Below are positions 8,657-17,970 of a DNA stretch of 61,909 nucleotides, one piece after another. The position numbers and the translations under genes were made by a program. Position 1 is the stretch's first letter; each line of letters opens with the position of its first letter. The notes below the pieces were generated by a model. It had not been told where the DNA came from. It saw nothing but the letters and a program-made list of their open reading frames with translations, and ran no database searches. The DNA is from Clostridium fallax (GTDB taxonomy: Bacteria > Bacillota > Clostridia > Clostridiales > Clostridiaceae), in assembly GCF_900129365.1 (NCBI RefSeq), contig NZ_FQVM01000015.1:1-61909 (forward strand), in the 5' to 3' direction.

Positions 8657-9080
8657 TAACTTCACCCTTATTCAAAATTTTATAAATTCCCTATAAAAAA
8701 TTTCCAAATCCGTCTATATCAATTTTGTTAGTTATCAAATTTCATCACTTTATTTTTATTCATAATTCTCATTATATCATATACTGTCCATATTTGAAGA
8801 CATTTTTTAATATGTTTTAATAGTTATTTATATAGTTATTTCTTTACTTTTAAATTAACTTTTTTCTTCAAATCAATTTTAGATTCTTTATTATTATAAC
8901 AATAGTATTATCTATATTAAACATATATTTTTATTTAAAAATACTTTATTTTATTTTTTATATATATTTAACTAAAATACATATAAAATTATTTATTTCA
9001 TAAATTATCCATATAATTTTGTATAATTATATTATCCCTAAAAAAACATATTTTATAATAAAAACTTTTTAAAGCATAAA
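8657..9080. other. AT-rich intergenic region upstream of murA
   Basis: No gene seen. A minus-strand TATAAT (plus 8776-8771) with a poor -35 could be the murA promoter. The remainder is A/T tracts with no clear structure. Confidence 0.4.
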
Positions 9081-9118
9081 AAAATAACATCTTCACCAAA
9101 AAGTGAAGATGTTATTTT
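9081..9118. terminator. Intrinsic terminator after the DUF1540 gene
   Basis: 16-base perfect arms (9081-9096, 9103-9118), 6-base loop, A and T runs outside. It serves the minus-strand DUF1540 gene. Confidence 0.8.
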
Positions 9119-9141
9119 TTATATTTTAGGCTATTTACAGT

Positions 9142-9303
9142 TTAACCTTCAACTTCAAAGCTATTGCAGTCAGTAATTTCTTTGCTATGAGCTTGATCTA
9201 AGTGCTTTCCAACTTGAATTTTATCTAGTGTACAATAATTATCTTCCTTGCAGTGATATTTACACTCATGAACTGTACAGCCTATGCTTTCATTATGTTT
9301 CAT
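9142..9303 (-). CDS. DUF1540 small cysteine-rich protein
   Basis: A 53-residue protein starting MKHNESIGCTVHECKYHC. Five cysteines (C9, C14, C18, C24, C46) follow the spacing of the DUF1540 domain, a presumed metal-binding unit of unknown role, common in spore-forming Firmicutes and seen in some spore or stress contexts. The ATG at 9303 follows AAGGAGGAATTT. It is monocistronic, divergent from the 2H-like gene and closed by the terminator at 9081-9118. It is too short to be caught by a longer-ORF scan. Confidence 0.8.
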   Translation of the reverse strand: MKHNESIGCTVHECKYHCKEDNYCTLDKIQVGKHLDQAHSKEITDCNSFEVEG

Positions 9304-9441
9304 AATAAATTCCTCCTTAAAATTAACTTTAAATTATCTTCAAATTTATCATTACCAAGTTATATTTTAATTATTCATTATGTTATGTTATAATTTATAA
9401 AAAAGCTTGTGTATATCAATAATGCTAAGAGAGGTTTAAAT

Positions 9442-9990
9442 ATGAAATATTATCTAGTAGCACTATTCGACGATGAATCATATAAGGCTATAGAACCTAT
9501 GCAAAGAACTTTATCTAGAAAGTATAAACTTCATAGAAATTTACCGAAGTTGCATATACCACTAGAGATTATAGAAAATCCTAACATAGAAAAATTAGAT
9601 CCTGTATTAAGCAAGATTTTAAAGCCTTATAAAAGATTTAAAGTAGAATTAAAAGATTTTGTCTGTATTGGAGAACCATATAAATCTATTAATTTAGAAG
9701 TTGAAAATAGAGGTTATATAAAGAGATTATCGCGTTTGATAAATGATACTCTTAAACTTCATGGTTTTAATGTTAGATCAAATGTAGAAAATTCTGATCT
9801 TTATATATCATTTGTTAATTCTAACCAAAGAGATTGGAAAAATAGAGATAATAAAAATGGAAATTCTAATTCTAAATCAAAAATAGAAAGTTTTTATGAT
9901 ACTGCTAAAATAGATAGAATAGAATTATGGAAATCTATAAATAATAAAAAAGAAACTATAGTTTTAAGCTATCCATTGAAATCCTTTTAA
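9442..9990 (+). CDS. 2H phosphoesterase-like (2'-5' RNA ligase superfamily) protein
   Basis: A 182-residue protein whose first half resembles the 2H phosphoesterase fold. The first motif LHIPLEI (H38-x-P) is present. At the expected second motif the sequence is SDLYISF (119-125), with Asp where the second catalytic His should be. It may therefore be inactive or a remote relative. A polar, Asn/Ser/Lys-rich insert (128-148) precedes the last strand. ATG 9442 follows AGAGAGG; the upstream in-frame start at 9409 has no site. It is monocistronic, with a terminator overlapping its stop. Function not known. Confidence 0.55.
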   Translation: MKYYLVALFDDESYKAIEPMQRTLSRKYKLHRNLPKLHIPLEIIENPNIEKLDPVLSKILKPYKRFKVELKDFVCIGEPYKSINLEVENRGYIKRLSRLINDTLKLHGFNVRSNVENSDLYISFVNSNQRDWKNRDNKNGNSNSKSKIESFYDTAKIDRIELWKSINNKKETIVLSYPLKSF

Positions 9991-10015
9991 ATAACTATAC
10001 TAAAGTATAGTTATT
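9990..10015 (+). terminator. Intrinsic terminator of the 2H-like gene
   Basis: 12-base arms (9990-10001, 10004-10015) directly after the stop, followed by a long T run. Confidence 0.8.
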
Positions 10016-10162
10016 ATTTTTTTCTAAAATACAAAAAAGATAAACTTTTTAAACAATTTAAAATATTTTTTACTTGTATTCGTTTACTCCACTTTTCAAT
10101 AAATAAAAGATTTTGTACAATAGTATAAGTGCATTGTCCTAAGAAGATAGGGGGATTTACAA

Positions 10163-10639
10163 ATGAATCTTAGTAAATTTTTTCATCAACAAGAGGAATA
10201 TAACAAGCAATTTTTATTAGACAAAAACTTAAACCCATATAAAATCAAAGCTAGAAAAAATCTAGAAATCCAAATAAAAATAGGTGATTTGGCAAACTCT
10301 ACTAAATGTTTTAATTATTGTATTAATAAAGATGATAGTATTTCAATAACTACAATAAAAGAAAAATATATAGACTGTTTTTGCAGTATAATTTCTTTGG
10401 GTTTAGATAGCAATTTTTCTAGCATGTGTAATTTACTAATAAAACCTAATGATTATTGCTTAAGTGACCAATTCTTAAACTTATACATAGATGTTAATGA
10501 TTTAATCATTTCACCATCTTTAGATCATTACAAAACTCTTTTAGAAGATTATATAAGTCTTGGAATAACCTTAGGGTTTTCAATTCAATCCATAGAAGAA
10601 CAATTCTTTAAAAAAACTATTACTGAAATAGCACTATAA
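10163..10639 (+). CDS. dUTPase_2 / all-alpha NTP pyrophosphatase-like protein
   Basis: A 158-residue helical protein whose start and middle (FFHQQEEYNKQ; IKIGDLANSTKCFNY; EKYIDCFCSIISLG) match the dimeric, all-alpha dUTPase family (PF08761). That family usually has GELANE at the first metal site; here it is GDLANS, so one acidic ligand is shortened and one is lost, while E67 and D71 of the second site remain. It could act on dUTP to keep uracil out of DNA, or be a degenerate copy. It begins after a GGGGG-containing site and ends in its own terminator. Confidence 0.65.
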   Translation: MNLSKFFHQQEEYNKQFLLDKNLNPYKIKARKNLEIQIKIGDLANSTKCFNYCINKDDSISITTIKEKYIDCFCSIISLGLDSNFSSMCNLLIKPNDYCLSDQFLNLYIDVNDLIISPSLDHYKTLLEDYISLGITLGFSIQSIEEQFFKKTITEIAL

Positions 10640-10655
10640 ATTTTTAGTGCTATTT
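10626..10655 (+). terminator. Intrinsic terminator of the dUTPase-like gene
   Basis: 11-base arms (10626-10636, 10645-10655) with a T run. The upstream arm includes the last codons of the gene. Confidence 0.8.
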
Positions 10656-10705
10656 TTTATATTTTTTCACTTTTTAGGAATACTATCTTAAGAGGTGATA
10701 ATAAA

Positions 10706-11137
10706 ATGTTTGGAATAATTTCTGCTATAATATCAGGTATTTCAATGACATTACAGGGAGTCTTTAATACAAGATTAGAGGAAAAGGTAGGAACTTGGGA
10801 AACAAATGCCTTTGTTCAAGGATCTGCCTTTATAATAACAATAATAATAGCGTTTTTTGTAGGTAAAGGAAATTATAAAGAATTATTAACATCTAATAAA
10901 TTATATTTAACAGGGGGACTATTAGGTGTTATAATAACATTTACAGTAATGGGTGGTATAAAAAATTTAGGTGCTACCTATGCAATTTCTATAATATTAG
11001 TTGCTCAACTTCTTAGTGCAGCTATAATAGATGCCTTTGGTCTTTTCAATACAAAGAAATTACCTTTTGGTTTCAACGAAATAGCTGGTGTTATTATTAT
11101 GATAGTAGGTATTATAATATTTAAATGGAGAAGATAA
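10706..11137 (+). CDS. DMT-superfamily transporter, DUF606 (YdcZ) family
   Basis: A 143-residue membrane protein with five hydrophobic segments. It begins MFGIISAIISGISMTLQGVFN and contains GGLLGV and LVAQLLSA, which are typical of the DUF606/YdcZ family of half-size drug/metabolite transporters. These often work in pairs, but only one copy is here. AGAGGTG lies before the ATG. It is followed 25 bases later by an MBL hydrolase gene, so the two may share a transcript. The substrate is unknown. Confidence 0.8.
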   Translation: MFGIISAIISGISMTLQGVFNTRLEEKVGTWETNAFVQGSAFIITIIIAFFVGKGNYKELLTSNKLYLTGGLLGVIITFTVMGGIKNLGATYAISIILVAQLLSAAIIDAFGLFNTKKLPFGFNEIAGVIIMIVGIIIFKWRR

Positions 11138-11162
11138 ACTAATATTCTTAGAGGGGGATAAC

Positions 11163-11978
11163 ATGAAATTTTTTAAAAATATAGCTTTTTTATCACAATT
11201 AGCTTATATAAATACATGTCATTATTTTAAAGAAAGAGTAGTTCCTTCTAATGATACCCTTGAAGAAAACTCTTTAATTTGGTTAGGTCATGCTACTGTT
11301 ATTATTAATTTATATGGAAAAATTATACTAACTGATCCTGTTATGGCCTCATTCTTAGGAAACTTTAAAAGGTTAGTTAGATTACCTTTTTGTCCCTCTA
11401 ACTTTAAAATAGATTATGTTTTATTATCTCATGGTCATACAGACCATATTCATTTTCCATCATTAAAAAAAATAAATAAAGATGCTACAGTTATAGTTCC
11501 TAATGGTTATAAAAGACCTTTGAAATTATTAGGATTTAAGGAAGTAATACTACTGCATGGTGGAGAAAGCTTTAAAGATAATAATATAAGAATAGACTGC
11601 TTTGATGCAAACCATGATGGAAGAAGGTTTTACATAGGTAAAAACAATCGTTCTAACTCATATTTAATTACAGTAAAAGATAAGAAAGTTTTCTTTGCTG
11701 GTGATACTGCCTATACTAAAAACTTTAAAGATATCAATTGTGATATAGCTTTAATGCCTGTAGGTTGTTATAAACCAGATAGATTTTCAGAAATGCACTG
11801 TACACCAGAAGAAAGTTATAAGATGTTTAAATCAATGAATTGTCCTTCAATGTTTCCAATTCATTACAAAACCTTTAGCCTTTCATTAGAGAAATTCGAT
11901 GAAACCATAAAAAGACTAAAAGATTTAAAAGATTCTTCTATAAAGTTAGTAGATATAGGTAAACGTCAGTCTATTTAG
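11163..11978 (+). CDS. MBL-fold metal-dependent hydrolase (UlaG/NAPE-PLD-like)
   Basis: A 271-residue metallo-beta-lactamase-fold protein. Core motifs are WLGHATVII, TDPV, HGHTDH (90-95), NHDGR, FAGDTAY and PIHYKTF, the order seen in the UlaG/YtnP/NAPE-PLD-like group (beta-lactamase_2). The two-metal site looks complete, so it should be an active hydrolase, probably on a phosphodiester or lactone; the substrate cannot be told. AGAGGGGG lies upstream of the ATG. It is likely cotranscribed with the transporter before it and closed by a strong terminator. Confidence 0.8.
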   Translation: MKFFKNIAFLSQLAYINTCHYFKERVVPSNDTLEENSLIWLGHATVIINLYGKIILTDPVMASFLGNFKRLVRLPFCPSNFKIDYVLLSHGHTDHIHFPSLKKINKDATVIVPNGYKRPLKLLGFKEVILLHGGESFKDNNIRIDCFDANHDGRRFYIGKNNRSNSYLITVKDKKVFFAGDTAYTKNFKDINCDIALMPVGCYKPDRFSEMHCTPEESYKMFKSMNCPSMFPIHYKTFSLSLEKFDETIKRLKDLKDSSIKLVDIGKRQSI

Positions 11979-11983
11979 ATAAG

Positions 11984-12021
11984 AAAAAAATTACAGAGCT
12001 ATATAGCTCTGTAATTTTTTT
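11984..12021. terminator. Intrinsic terminator after the MBL gene
   Basis: 17-base perfect arms (11984-12000, 12005-12021), 4-base loop, 7 A's on one side and 7 T's on the other. Confidence 0.9.
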
Positions 12022-12087
12022 ACTTTATAATATATAATATATAGAAGATATGTTTTAAATTTAACAATGAATAAGGACGTGAATTTT

Positions 12088-12978
12088 ATGGATTTTAAAC
12101 AAATGGAAGCATTTTTGAGTGTAGCAAAATTAAAAAGTTTTTCTAAAGCGGCTAATGCCATATATCTTTCTCAACCTACCATAAGTTCTCATATAGCTTC
12201 TTTAGAAAAAGAACTTAATGTACAACTTTTTGATAGAACATCAAAAGAGGTTAATCTTACTCCCGCTGGTAAATGTTTTCTTAATTATGCAGTTGATATA
12301 ATAAATTTAAAAAATAATGCAGTATCAAGTCTTTGTGATTTTAATGATAATGTAAAAGGAAAATTATATTTAACTGCTAGTAGTACACCATGCAATACAA
12401 TAATAACTAATCTTATTCGTAAATTTAATAATAAGTTTCCAAATATTCAGTTTATGTTAAAAGAACAAAGCTCCGGAGCAATAATAGATGACTTATTAAA
12501 CTATAATTATGAAATAGGCCTTATAGGAAGAAATATTGATAATGATAAAATTAATTGTTACAAGCTTTTAGATGATGAACTTGTTGTAGTATCGTCCCCT
12601 AATCTTCATCTTCCAGAAGAAATAAGCATAGAAGACATTATAAGTTATAAATTTATATTAAGAGATAAAAACTCTGCTACCAGAAAAACTTTTGAACAAG
12701 CTTTAATTTTAAATAATATATCTTTAAATTCATTAAATATAATTTGTGAAGCTAACAATATAGATACCTTAATACAATTTGTTAAAAATGGCTTAGGTGT
12801 ATCTATTTTATCTAAAAAACTATGTAGTGAATATTATGGATGTGAAACCTTTAATATATCTCGTATTAAAGGTATAAGACTACATAGAGAATTAAATCTA
12901 ATAATTCATTCTAAAAGAACATTAACACCTATAGCTAAAGCCTTTTTTAACTTATGTAAAGAAGAATATAAATTTTAA
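12088..12978 (+). CDS. LysR-family transcriptional regulator
   Basis: A 296-residue LysR regulator. Residues 1-60 form the winged helix-turn-helix (MDFKQMEAFLSVAK, then SFSKAANAIYLSQPTISSHI), followed by the two-lobed effector-binding domain. ATG 12088 is chosen because AAGGACGTG precedes it; the ATG at 12067 has no site. The gene stands alone between two terminators, so its target is not obvious from context. The N-terminal sequence is close to the CysL/selenium-associated group, but this is only an impression. Confidence 0.88.
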   Translation: MDFKQMEAFLSVAKLKSFSKAANAIYLSQPTISSHIASLEKELNVQLFDRTSKEVNLTPAGKCFLNYAVDIINLKNNAVSSLCDFNDNVKGKLYLTASSTPCNTIITNLIRKFNNKFPNIQFMLKEQSSGAIIDDLLNYNYEIGLIGRNIDNDKINCYKLLDDELVVVSSPNLHLPEEISIEDIISYKFILRDKNSATRKTFEQALILNNISLNSLNIICEANNIDTLIQFVKNGLGVSILSKKLCSEYYGCETFNISRIKGIRLHRELNLIIHSKRTLTPIAKAFFNLCKEEYKF

Positions 12979-12982
12979 TTTT

Positions 12983-13019
12983 AATTGACCTATAAGTTTT
13001 AAAAACTTATAGGTCAATT
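12983..13019. terminator. Intrinsic terminator after the LysR gene
   Basis: 18-base perfect arms (12983-13000, 13002-13019) and a T run. Confidence 0.85.
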
Positions 13020-13152
13020 TTTTATTATTTTAAATTAATTTTTATGTTTATATGATAAATAGTATAAGTTTGTAGTATATATCTTTTAATTAGAACAATA
13101 CAAAATACTATTTCATATAATATTTAGTGTAATTGCTATTGAGGAGATTTTT

Positions 13153-14361
13153 ATGTTTTCTTTTAAAAATAAAATAGAGAAAAACTTAAGAGATGCAATG
13201 AATGAAAATATTTATAAAGAATATAGAGTATTAATTAAATGCAAAAAATTTGAAGATAATATATCAAAGAAAATTTGTAATTTAAAAGGTTCTTTAATTC
13301 ATACAATTAATTCAATAAGAATTATTTCAGCTTATGCTTCTTCTCGCGTTATAGAAAGATTATTAGAATTTCCAGAAGTTGAATATATATGTTTTGATAG
13401 TTATGCTCATCTTTGTGGAAGCCTTAGCGTTTCTTATGCAAATGGAATTAAATTTCCCGAGAAATATAAATTATCAGGTAAGAATATTGGAATAGGATTA
13501 ATAGATAGTGGAGTCTATCCTCATCAGGATTTATTAATTCCTAATAATAAAATTAAATATTTTTTAGATGTTATAAACAATATAAAATATCCTTATGATG
13601 ATAATGGTCATGGTACATTTATATCAGGAATATTATGTGGTAGTGGATACTGCTCTGATGGTTTATTTAAAGGTATTGCAGAAAAAGCAAATTTATTTGT
13701 TATAAAATCCTTCAATGCAACAGGTAAGGGATATGTATCTGATGTCCTTTTAGGTTTAGAGACTTTAATAAACTTATCAGAAAAAAATAATATAAAAGTA
13801 TTATGCTTACCTTTTGAAATTTTAGAACATAATCCCTTTATAAATTCATTATTTAAAAAGATTTTTAATATAGCAATAGGTAAAGGACTTACTCCTGTTG
13901 TACCAAGTGGAAGTAATCCTTCTAAAGAAGATTCTATTAGAGGAATTGCTATTTTAGATAATTGTTTAACAGTAGGTGGGTTAGATAGCTTTAAGTCATT
14001 TAAAGACTTTGAATTTTCTCCATCTACTTCAATAAAAAAAATAAAAAAACCTGACTTATTAGCAGCTTCTGTTAATATATGCTCTCTAAATTCAGATAAA
14101 TTTTTTATATCAGAAAGAAATGGACGAAAGTTATATCCTTCAAAATTAGAAGAAAATTATATAAGTTATAGTGGAACTTCTTGTAGTTGTGCATATATAA
14201 GTGGACTTTGTGCATTATTATATGAATTCAATAATAATTTAAATTTTAAAGATGTAGTTTCCCTATTAAAAATGTCTTGCGAATTAAAGGACTGGTTAAA
14301 GTATAATCAAGGGGAAGGATTAGTTAATACAAATACTCTATTTTCTAAAATTTTAAAGTAA
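13153..14361 (+). CDS. S8 (subtilisin-like) serine peptidase
   Basis: A 402-residue subtilase without a signal peptide. The first ~105 residues look like an I9-type propeptide/chaperone. The catalytic triad is visible: D118 (IGLIDSG), H153 (DDNGHGTFISG) and S343 (YSGTSCSCAYISG). Where subtilisins have the oxyanion Asn in AAGN, this protein reads PSGS (251-254), so the usual Asn is replaced or shifted by one. It could be an intracellular or sporulation-related protease, or have reduced activity. GAGGAG precedes the ATG, and the gene is monocistronic. Confidence 0.82.
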   Translation: MFSFKNKIEKNLRDAMNENIYKEYRVLIKCKKFEDNISKKICNLKGSLIHTINSIRIISAYASSRVIERLLEFPEVEYICFDSYAHLCGSLSVSYANGIKFPEKYKLSGKNIGIGLIDSGVYPHQDLLIPNNKIKYFLDVINNIKYPYDDNGHGTFISGILCGSGYCSDGLFKGIAEKANLFVIKSFNATGKGYVSDVLLGLETLINLSEKNNIKVLCLPFEILEHNPFINSLFKKIFNIAIGKGLTPVVPSGSNPSKEDSIRGIAILDNCLTVGGLDSFKSFKDFEFSPSTSIKKIKKPDLLAASVNICSLNSDKFFISERNGRKLYPSKLEENYISYSGTSCSCAYISGLCALLYEFNNNLNFKDVVSLLKMSCELKDWLKYNQGEGLVNTNTLFSKILK

Positions 14362-14430
14362 TTCATTAATTTTTAGAATTGAATCTTATACAATAAATAT
14401 TATATAAATTATTTTTAAGTTATATTTTAC

Positions 14431-14479
14431 AATCAAACCTATGAAATTAGATTTAAGATCTAACTTCATAGGTTTGATT
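14431..14479. terminator. Intrinsic terminator between converging genes
   Basis: 22-base arms (14431-14452, 14458-14479) with one mismatch, then a T run. It can serve both the subtilase (+) and the M23 peptidase (-). Confidence 0.85.
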
Positions 14480-14527
14480 TTTTATAACTATAGGGTTTTG
14501 TAGTCTTTATACACCTTATACTATTTT

Positions 14528-15727
14528 TTATTCTATATAATTATTAGGATTTATAGCTTTTCCATTTACCCTAAGTTCAAAGTGAACATGAGGCCCTGTA
14601 CTTCTTCCCGTATTTCCTACTTTAGCTATAACGTCACCTTTTTTTACCTTATCACCTTTTTTAACCAGTATTTCACTACAATGACCATATAATGTTTGAA
14701 TTTTATTTCCATGGTCTAAAATAACCTTTTTGCCATATATACTATGATAAGATGTATCTATAACCTTTCCATCTAAGCTGGCTATTATATCAGTCCCTGA
14801 ATTAGCTGCTATATCTATCCCATGATGTTTTTCTCCATTCCATCTTGATCCATAATTCGAACTTATATATCCTCTAGATGGAATTTTTAAAAACTTTAGA
14901 TTTTCTTCAATAGGATTTTTTATTCCTTTATATATTATGCTTTCTGTAGCATCTACTAGTATATTTTCTTCTAAAATTTCTATGCTTTTTACTTTATCAT
15001 TAACATATAAAACTTTTTCTTCTACATCTTTTATTCCCTTTTGTCCATCTACTCTTTTGCTCTCTCCTAAAAACATATCCTTTGAATTTATATAAGATAC
15101 TGGAGACTCTATATCTCTTCTTTCTTTTTTTAATGCTGAAATCTCTACAAAAGTTACAGGAGTTTTTTTGTTTAGTTCTATAATTTTTTCTACAATATCA
15201 TTGATATTTGATATTTCCGAAAGATAAACATATTCACTTTCATAATTAAAATTAGCTTTCACATCTATACTTTTTATATTTTCCTCTTCTAATTTATTCA
15301 TCTCCATATATTTATAACCTAGATTTTCTAATATTGTTTTTCCTTCATCTTCTTTAGATATATACCCTAAATCAATATCATTTGCTGTAAGTTTATATCC
15401 CTCTACTTTAACATCTATTTTTTCTAATATATTTTCTTTTAATATTTCATCAGATAATATTAAAGTATTTGATTTATTTACCTTTTTATATGTAAACCTA
15501 TTTTCTCCTTCTTTTATTGAATTAAAGTTATTAGATAATTCTTTAAGTATATTAGAATATATTTTTTCTATTTTATATTTGCTATCAGTATAACCAATAG
15601 TTATTTCATTACAATAAACCTCATAGAAAGCAGGCTCTTTAATTAATATTAAAAATATAATTAATGGAATAAAGGTAAGAAAAAATCCTTTAAGTACTTT
15701 AATATATTGGAAATTTTTACTCTCCAT
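14528..15727 (-). CDS. Membrane-anchored M23 peptidase with G5 domain
   Basis: A 399-residue protein with one N-terminal membrane segment (about 12-29), an outside stalk, a G5-like domain (about 215-265) and a C-terminal LytM/M23 domain. The zinc ligands are visible: H301 and D305 in HHGIDIA, and H381/H383 in HVHFE, so it should be an active peptidoglycan endopeptidase. G5 domains bind glycans. The order resembles clostridial cell-wall hydrolases of the SpoIIQ/YabE-like group. AAAGGAG lies 7 bases before ATG 15727. Monocistronic. Confidence 0.88.
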   Translation of the reverse strand: MESKNFQYIKVLKGFFLTFIPLIIFLILIKEPAFYEVYCNEITIGYTDSKYKIEKIYSNILKELSNNFNSIKEGENRFTYKKVNKSNTLILSDEILKENILEKIDVKVEGYKLTANDIDLGYISKEDEGKTILENLGYKYMEMNKLEEENIKSIDVKANFNYESEYVYLSEISNINDIVEKIIELNKKTPVTFVEISALKKERRDIESPVSYINSKDMFLGESKRVDGQKGIKDVEEKVLYVNDKVKSIEILEENILVDATESIIYKGIKNPIEENLKFLKIPSRGYISSNYGSRWNGEKHHGIDIAANSGTDIIASLDGKVIDTSYHSIYGKKVILDHGNKIQTLYGHCSEILVKKGDKVKKGDVIAKVGNTGRSTGPHVHFELRVNGKAINPNNYIE

Positions 15728-15938
15728 AATATTCTCCTTTAAAGTGAAAATTTCTTAAAAAAATAAAATTCTTTATTAATCTTCCCATTAATATATTTTT
15801 TTATTCAATTTCATATATAATTTAGTAACATTGAGAGAAATGACTTGCTCTGATATAATAAGTTTTACAGTATAATTGTAATTATTAATGTTAATTATAA
15901 ATACTTAAATAAACTTTGAAATGGAGGACTTATTCCTT

Positions 15939-16925
15939 ATGAGTACTTTTATGCTAAAAAGCTCTACAATTGAATTTACACCAGTTAATAATATATTTAT
16001 TGAAAAATATATGATTAAAGCAAGAGGTGAATTTGTTAAAGTTTATCTATTAATGCTAAAGTACAGTGTTTCTGGAGAGCTAGGTGTTAGTTCCTCTGTT
16101 ATTGCTTCAAATCTCAATTTATTAGAATCTGATGTTATGAATGCTCTTAATTATTGGAACGATGAAGGAATCATTAAACTTATTCCTATAGATAAGATGG
16201 GAAACTTTAATATTCAATTTATGGATTTAAAAACTGAAGATGTTGTCAATAATAATTCTGTCAACCTTTTAGAAGAATTAAATAAAAATGATAGAAAAGA
16301 TATGTTAAAAGATATTGAGATTTTAACAGGCAGACCATTATCCCCTAAGGAAATGACAACTTATCTAAGTTGGCAAAATGATTACGGATTTCCTTCTGAA
16401 ATGATACTTTTACTTATAGAATATTGTGTATCAAAAGGTAAATCTGATATTAGATATATTGAAAAAGTAGCTTTAAATTGGTATGATGCTGGTATAAAAA
16501 CCCTAGAATCTGCCCAATCTTATATAACAAAAAATGAAGATAAGTGGATAAAAATCAGAAAAATTTTAACTTATATGGGAATAAAAAATGGTGAAGTAAT
16601 GAAGCCTCAACAAGAACTTCTAGAAAAATGGCTGTATAAATATAATTTTTCTATAGAAATGATTTTTAAAGCATGTGAAATATGCTTTGAAAGATTAAAT
16701 AGAGCAGATTTTAAATACATAGATGGTATTTTAAATAAATGGTATAAAGATAATATACAAACTATAGAAGATGTAGCTAAAAAAGATTCAATGCATAAAG
16801 AAACATCAGTAAAAAGAAAGACTAAAGAAAATAAAAATACTCTTAGATTCAATGATTATGAACAAAGAGTTTATGATTATGATTCTTTAGAAAAGAAATT
16901 GTTAGGATGGGATGACAATGATTAA
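15939..16925 (+). CDS. DnaD-domain replication protein
   Basis: A 328-residue protein. After an N-terminal winged-helix-like part (about 1-110) come two DnaB_2/DnaD_B repeats, each ending in the signature YI..I...W...GI.T (RYIEKVALNWYDAGIKT and KYIDGILNKWYKDNIQT). DnaD-type proteins remodel origin DNA and help load the helicase. It overlaps the dnaI-like gene by 14 bases, so the two are coupled. ATG 15939 is preferred: TGGAGG lies 11 bases before it, while the ATG at 15921 overlaps that site and has none of its own. A basic tail (about 285-300) follows the domains. Confidence 0.88.
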   Translation: MSTFMLKSSTIEFTPVNNIFIEKYMIKARGEFVKVYLLMLKYSVSGELGVSSSVIASNLNLLESDVMNALNYWNDEGIIKLIPIDKMGNFNIQFMDLKTEDVVNNNSVNLLEELNKNDRKDMLKDIEILTGRPLSPKEMTTYLSWQNDYGFPSEMILLLIEYCVSKGKSDIRYIEKVALNWYDAGIKTLESAQSYITKNEDKWIKIRKILTYMGIKNGEVMKPQQELLEKWLYKYNFSIEMIFKACEICFERLNRADFKYIDGILNKWYKDNIQTIEDVAKKDSMHKETSVKRKTKENKNTLRFNDYEQRVYDYDSLEKKLLGWDDND

Positions 16926-17901
16926 AGGTTATCAAGAAGAACTTATGAATATTTACGAAAAAATACGTAATGAAGAAGAAAATGCTTTTAAAAATAGAAA
17001 AGAAGAGATAAAAAAATTGTATCCTGAAATTATAGCAGTAGATAATAAAATTGGTAATCTATGCATTAAACTTTCATTAAACGCCTTAAAAAAATCTTCT
17101 AATAGAGAAGAAGAATTTTATAAACTTCAAGAGGCCATTACTGATTTAAGAATGAAAAAATGTGAAATGCTTGTTTCTAAGGGATATACTCCTGATTATC
17201 TTAATCTTCATTATAGATGTAAAAAATGTAAAGATACAGGCTATATAGGTGTAAGGCAATGTTCTTGTTATAGACAAAAATTAGTACAACTTTATTATAA
17301 AAACTCTGATCTAGAAGATGCTGTTAGAGCAAATAACTTTAAAACCTTTGATATAAACTACTATACTTCTCATAAAATAGGGGATGAAAAATTTTCTCCA
17401 AGGAGAAATATGGAGACTATATTAGATAAAATAGTAAATGACTATATTCCTAATTTTAAAAATCATAACAACAACCTACTTTTTTATGGAAATTCAGGAA
17501 CTGGCAAAACCTTCTTATCTCATTGTATAGCTAAGGCCCTTTTAGATAATGGTTTTTTAGTTGTTTATAGAACTTCTGATGAGCTTATAAGAAATTTAAA
17601 AGAAATTCGTTTTCAAGGAAATGAATTTTTAGAAGACTTATTAGTAAATTGTGATTTATTAATAATAGATGACTTAGGAGCTGAACAAATAACAGAGTTT
17701 TCAATAACTGAATTATTTACCTTACTGAACAAAAAGATTTTAAAAAATAAAAAAATGTTAATTTCAACAAATTTAACTTTACCATCATTATCAAAAACTT
17801 ATTCTGAAAGAATTACATCAAGACTTCTAGGTAATTTTACTCTTTATAAATTTTATGCTGAAGATATAAGAGTTAAGAAAAACTTATCTAAATTAAAATA
17901 A
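16912..17901 (+). CDS. DnaC/DnaI-type helicase loader ATPase
   Basis: A 329-residue AAA+ protein. A zinc-binding-like cluster (C103, C106, C117, C119) is followed by Walker A GNSGTGKT (193-200), Walker B LLIIDDLGAE and an arginine finger region near SERITSRLLG. This matches DnaI/DnaC helicase loaders, which deliver DnaB to the origin. The gene starts inside the end of the DnaD-like gene. Either ATG 16912 or ATG 16918 could be used; the AGGATGGG just upstream does not settle it. The DnaB helicase is at 27.9 kb and DnaA at 52.3 kb in the same window. Confidence 0.88.
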   Translation: MTMIKGYQEELMNIYEKIRNEEENAFKNRKEEIKKLYPEIIAVDNKIGNLCIKLSLNALKKSSNREEEFYKLQEAITDLRMKKCEMLVSKGYTPDYLNLHYRCKKCKDTGYIGVRQCSCYRQKLVQLYYKNSDLEDAVRANNFKTFDINYYTSHKIGDEKFSPRRNMETILDKIVNDYIPNFKNHNNNLLFYGNSGTGKTFLSHCIAKALLDNGFLVVYRTSDELIRNLKEIRFQGNEFLEDLLVNCDLLIIDDLGAEQITEFSITELFTLLNKKILKNKKMLISTNLTLPSLSKTYSERITSRLLGNFTLYKFYAEDIRVKKNLSKLK

Positions 17902-17935
17902 TAAATTTAATTTATCTTATATAAAAGCTAGCTTC

Positions 17936-17965
17936 AATTCTAAAGTTATACACAGCTTTAGAATT
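17936..17965 (+). terminator. Intrinsic terminator of the dnaD-dnaI operon
   Basis: 10-base arms (17936-17945, 17956-17965), 10-base loop, then a T run. Confidence 0.75.
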
Positions 17966-17970
17966 ATTTT

